In this document: positions 42,150 through 44,596 of the stretch, in pieces
Numbering within the stretch: position 1 is the first letter of the stretch
Layout: each line of letters starts with the position of its first letter
Assembly: GCA_017561885.1 (NCBI GenBank)
Contig: JAFZBF010000028.1
Location: forward strand, 1 to 44,596
DNA: 44,596 bases
Direction of reading: 5' to 3'
From: Bacteroidales bacterium
GTDB taxonomy: Bacteria > Bacteroidota > Bacteroidia > Bacteroidales > UBA932
Program-made: the position numbers and the translations under genes
The notes under the pieces: generated by a model
Databases searched by the model: none
What the model saw: only the letters and a program-made list of their open reading frames with translations
Told to the model about the DNA's origin: nothing

Positions 42150-44144
42150 ATGAAAAGACAAGTTTTCTTTGTCCTGGGCATTGCCATGCTTCTTTTCGCC
42201 CAGAACTTAAACGCTAAGGTCACTCTCCCCAAGATGATCAGCGACGGCCTGATCCTGCAGCGCGACAAGCCTGCCCGCATCTGGGGCTTTGCAGATCCTC
42301 AGGAAAGGGTTACCGTCACTTTCGACGGCGCCACTTACACTGCCAGGGCTGACCGCAAGGGCAACTGGCTGGTGCTGCTTCCCGCCACTTCATGGGACGG
42401 CCGCACTTACACCATCAAGGTCAATGACATAGAAATCAAGAACGTAGTTTTCGGTGACGTATGGGTGTTCTCAGGCCAGTCTAATATGCAGACTCCCCTC
42501 GAGCGTGCCCTGGACCTCTACGGAGACGATGTCCTGCACTATACAAATCCTCTCATCCGCGAGTTCCTCGTAGGAGAGAAATATGCATACGACGGTCCCC
42601 AGAAGGATTTCGCTTCCGGTTCCTGGAAAGAAGTCAATCCTGAGAACTGTCTCAAGATGTCTATGGTTCCCTACTTCTTCGCACGCGAGATCTACGACAC
42701 CTATCAGGTGCCTGTCGCCATCATCCAGTGCGCTGTGGGCGGCACTGCCATCGAGAGTTGGATGAGTCCTGACAATCTCAAGGACTATCCGCAGTATGCC
42801 GAGGCTCTTGAGGCCATCCGCAATCCTCAGCCCAGGCCGGCCGGTCAGGGTGGTTTTCCTGGCGGGTTCGGCGGTCCTGGCGGTGGAGCCGGCGGACAGA
42901 GGCCAGCACGTCCTACAGAGAATCCTGACTATTATACGGTAGATTTCGACGACTCGGAGTGGGCTCCGGCCTATCTGCCTCACTATTTCCGTGAGGTCGG
43001 CATCAGCGGAAGCGCACTGGTATATTACAGGCACGAGCTGTGGCTGACTGCTGAGCAGGCTGCTTCGAAGAACAATTTGCTCAAGCTCGGCACCATCACC
43101 CAGTCCGACGAGACTTTCATCAACGGTGTGAGGGTCGGCACGACAGGTTACGAGTATCCTCCGCGCAACTATCCGTTCGGAGAGGGCATTCTCAAGGAGG
43201 GCAAGAACGTGATCTGCATCAAGATCAACGGCGCGAACGCCAACGGCGGCTTCTATGAGGACGAGCAGTACCGTCTTCGTCTCGAGAAGGATACCATTTC
43301 ACTCAACGACGGCTGGAAAGTCTTCTACGAGGAGATTCCGAGCAACTTCAATTTCCCGAGACAGGGTGGCGACCAGGCTGCGCGCCTCGCTCCGATGCAG
43401 TATGTCGAGAGGGAGATCAGGCACACTTCTAATGTGCGCCAGCCGTTCGGACTATATTGGGGTATGCTCAGTCCTGTTGCCAATGCCAACGTGAAAGGCG
43501 TCGCCTGGTATCAGGGCGAGACCAACAGCGGCAATACTCCTGAGTATGGCACTTTCCTGGCCAGGATGATGACTACCTGGAGGAAGGATTTCCGCGACAA
43601 GGATCTGCCCGTGATCATCTGCCAGCTGGCCAGCCACCAGGCAAAGACTTTCCTGCCCGTACAGGACGGCTGGGCCAATGTGCGCGAGGGCCAGAGGATT
43701 GCAACTCATCTGATCAAGAACGCTGCTCTTGCTGTCGGATGCGACATCGGAACCTGGAACAACATCCACCCTATCAACAAGAAGATCATATCACAGCGTA
43801 TGGTCAAGGGTGCTATGAGGACTGCTTACGGCGAGACCGTGGTGCTCTCGCCTGAATGCACTAAGGCTGAGCTGAAGGACGGAAGGATATACCTTTCATT
43901 CAGCGAGATCGGCAACGGTCTCGTGATCAAGGGCGACGAGATCAAGGGTTTCGCCGTATCTGACGAGAACGGTGCTTACCAGCGCGTGAATGCATCTATC
44001 CTCGGCAACAGGGTCGTTCTCTACGTGGGCGGCATCAAGAATCCGAAGAAGGTGCGCTACCTCTGGAAGAACTATGTCAGGGAGGACGTCACCCTCTACA
44101 ATGCCGAGGGAATGCCCGTCTCTCCTTTCGAGATAACGCTCTAG
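42150..44144 (+). CDS. SGNH esterase, sialate-O-acetylesterase type, with inserted jelly roll
   Basis: The protein is 664 residues from the ATG at 42150; a TTG at 42138 is less likely. The signal peptide ends NLNAK. Order: N-terminal beta domain (KMISDGLILQRDKPARIWGFA), first half of the SGNH fold with nucleophile Ser111 in WVFSGQSNMQ, AVGGTAIESWM, a Gly/Pro-rich linker (~residues 228-258), an inserted GH2-like jelly roll (~265-400), then the second half (VKGVAWYQGETNSGN) with catalytic His540 in NNIHPINKK. The residue two before that His is Asn where many relatives have Asp. It would remove O-acetyl groups from sugars in the periplasm, here probably from PUL hemicellulose rather than sialic acid. 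Confidence 0.88.
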   Translation: MKRQVFFVLGIAMLLFAQNLNAKVTLPKMISDGLILQRDKPARIWGFADPQERVTVTFDGATYTARADRKGNWLVLLPATSWDGRTYTIKVNDIEIKNVVFGDVWVFSGQSNMQTPLERALDLYGDDVLHYTNPLIREFLVGEKYAYDGPQKDFASGSWKEVNPENCLKMSMVPYFFAREIYDTYQVPVAIIQCAVGGTAIESWMSPDNLKDYPQYAEALEAIRNPQPRPAGQGGFPGGFGGPGGGAGGQRPARPTENPDYYTVDFDDSEWAPAYLPHYFREVGISGSALVYYRHELWLTAEQAASKNNLLKLGTITQSDETFINGVRVGTTGYEYPPRNYPFGEGILKEGKNVICIKINGANANGGFYEDEQYRLRLEKDTISLNDGWKVFYEEIPSNFNFPRQGGDQAARLAPMQYVEREIRHTSNVRQPFGLYWGMLSPVANANVKGVAWYQGETNSGNTPEYGTFLARMMTTWRKDFRDKDLPVIICQLASHQAKTFLPVQDGWANVREGQRIATHLIKNAALAVGCDIGTWNNIHPINKKIISQRMVKGAMRTAYGETVVLSPECTKAELKDGRIYLSFSEIGNGLVIKGDEIKGFAVSDENGAYQRVNASILGNRVVLYVGGIKNPKKVRYLWKNYVREDVTLYNAEGMPVSPFEITL

Positions 44145-44164
44145 CGCAATATCACATATAACAT

Positions 44165-44285
44165 GCGGGCATGGTCTGTAAAAATTCAGCAGACCGTGCC
44201 CGCAATCATTTTGCCACTTATTATCTATCAGCGAATTACGTTTTTGCAGTGGGCACGGTCTGCGGCATATTAGCAGACCGTGCCC
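44165..44285. repeat. Two hairpins built from one motif, GCAGACCGTGCCC
   Basis: First hairpin: GCGGGCATGGTCTG (44165-44178) with CAGACCGTGCCCGC (44190-44203), one mismatch. Second: GGGCACGGTCTGC (44251-44263) with GCAGACCGTGCCC (44273-44285), perfect. So the same motif occurs four times, twice per orientation, 20 to 141 bp after the esterase stop. This opens the gene-free stretch 44145-44596. A nearby AACCGAC/GTCGGTT pair (44296-44317) forms a further small hairpin. Confidence 0.9.
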
Positions 44286-44329
44286 CGCATGCGGCAACCG
44301 ACGAGCTTATGTCGGTTCCGGCCTTTTGC

Positions 44330-44391
44330 TGCACGGAAAGCAAGGCCTTCGGGGGGTTCCGTTCGCTGTCGCTCACTCCAATCCCTCCCAT
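44330..44391. repeat. Dispersed repeat, block 1 (copy near 44.4 kb)
   Basis: Reverse complement of 12407-12468 with one mismatch in 62 bp. The open frames that cross it are not gene-like. Confidence 0.9.
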
Positions 44392-44458
44392 TGTCTGCTT
44401 CGTCCTGCTTCGCAGAACTCGCATTCAACGGGTCCCTCCCGCTCTGCATGCCGCGGGC

Positions 44459-44491
44459 GGCCAGCCCCCGCTCAGGCCTTCTTTCCGATGC
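44459..44491. repeat. Dispersed repeat, block 2 (copy near 44.5 kb)
   Basis: Exact reverse complement of 12276-12308 (33 bp). The 67 bp between the blocks differ from the 98 bp in the other copy. Confidence 0.9.
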
Positions 44492-44511
44492 AGCTGTTTC
44501 TTCCTGCTATC

Positions 44512-44548
44512 TGTACAAGGTCTTCAAAAATACCGACCACCTTGTACA
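44512..44548. repeat. Inverted repeat TGTACAAGGT / ACCTTGTACA
   Basis: Perfect 10-bp arms (44512-44521 and 44539-44548) around a 17-nt spacer, next to the dispersed repeat. No T-run follows. Nothing else is recognisable up to the window end. Confidence 0.8.
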
Positions 44549-44596
44549 CTCAATTTTCAAATATCACTGATTACCAATTTATTATGATTTTGAAAT

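Noticed and set aside
44171..44587. 138-codon frame at the window end
   Set aside because: It crosses two hairpins and both blocks of the dispersed repeat; the similar peptide on the minus strand near 12.4 kb comes from the same repeat, not from a shared gene.

Overview
The window looks like chromosomal DNA of a Bacteroidales species (Bacteroidota). The evidence is a divergent SusC/SusD polysaccharide utilisation locus (PUL) with hybrid two-component regulators, many SPase II lipoproteins, FISUMP-type surface proteins, a serC-serA-DUF1015 cluster, and start regions that mostly lack Shine-Dalgarno sequences but carry the Bacteroidota -7 element TAnnTTTG. I could not assign a genus. A gut or rumen commensal related to Rikenellaceae-like lineages is a guess.

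Layout. 1-9.9 kb: a ParD-like antitoxin, a secreted Met-zincin protease, a small heat-shock protein, a hemerythrin-LuxR regulator, a FISUMP lipoprotein plus two TPM proteins (one operon), ApbE, and a 42-residue peptide coupled to a large FISUMP surface lipoprotein. 9.9-12.6 kb: a membrane-spanning AraC regulator with a propeller-like sensor, followed by a 910-bp gene-free stretch packed with repeats and hairpins. 12.6-24.2 kb: housekeeping genes. These are phoH; a SPOR lipoprotein-gcvT-PAP2 operon; a seven-gene minus-strand run yigZ-pyrB-pyrI-serC-serA-DUF1015-glnA; a pRiA4b-like acidic protein; and miaA. 24.2-44.1 kb: a PUL with GH2, SusD and SusC on the minus strand, two divergent HTCS-type regulators, GH43 with a small secreted protein, a sugar MFS transporter with a ROK kinase, tRNA-Thr(CGT), and an SGNH/sialate-O-acetylesterase-type esterase. 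44.15 kb to the end: a second gene-free repeat stretch.

How the PUL would work (inference): SusD and SusC bind and import an oligosaccharide. The GH2, GH43 and esterase remove side chains and acetyl groups, and the MFS transporter and ROK kinase move and phosphorylate the released hexose. The two HTCS-like proteins should control expression, but neither has a phospho-accepting histidine. The second also lacks a sensor domain and carries Glu in place of the receiver Asp.

The least explained content is non-coding. There are two 66-bp dyads whose outer arms co-vary, three locus-private short-motif arrays directly 3' of genes, and a mosaic repeat present in inverted orientation near 12.3 kb and 44.4 kb. 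Together with the degenerate HTCS pair and the short peptide beside the FISUMP lipoprotein, these are the main candidates for undescribed biology.
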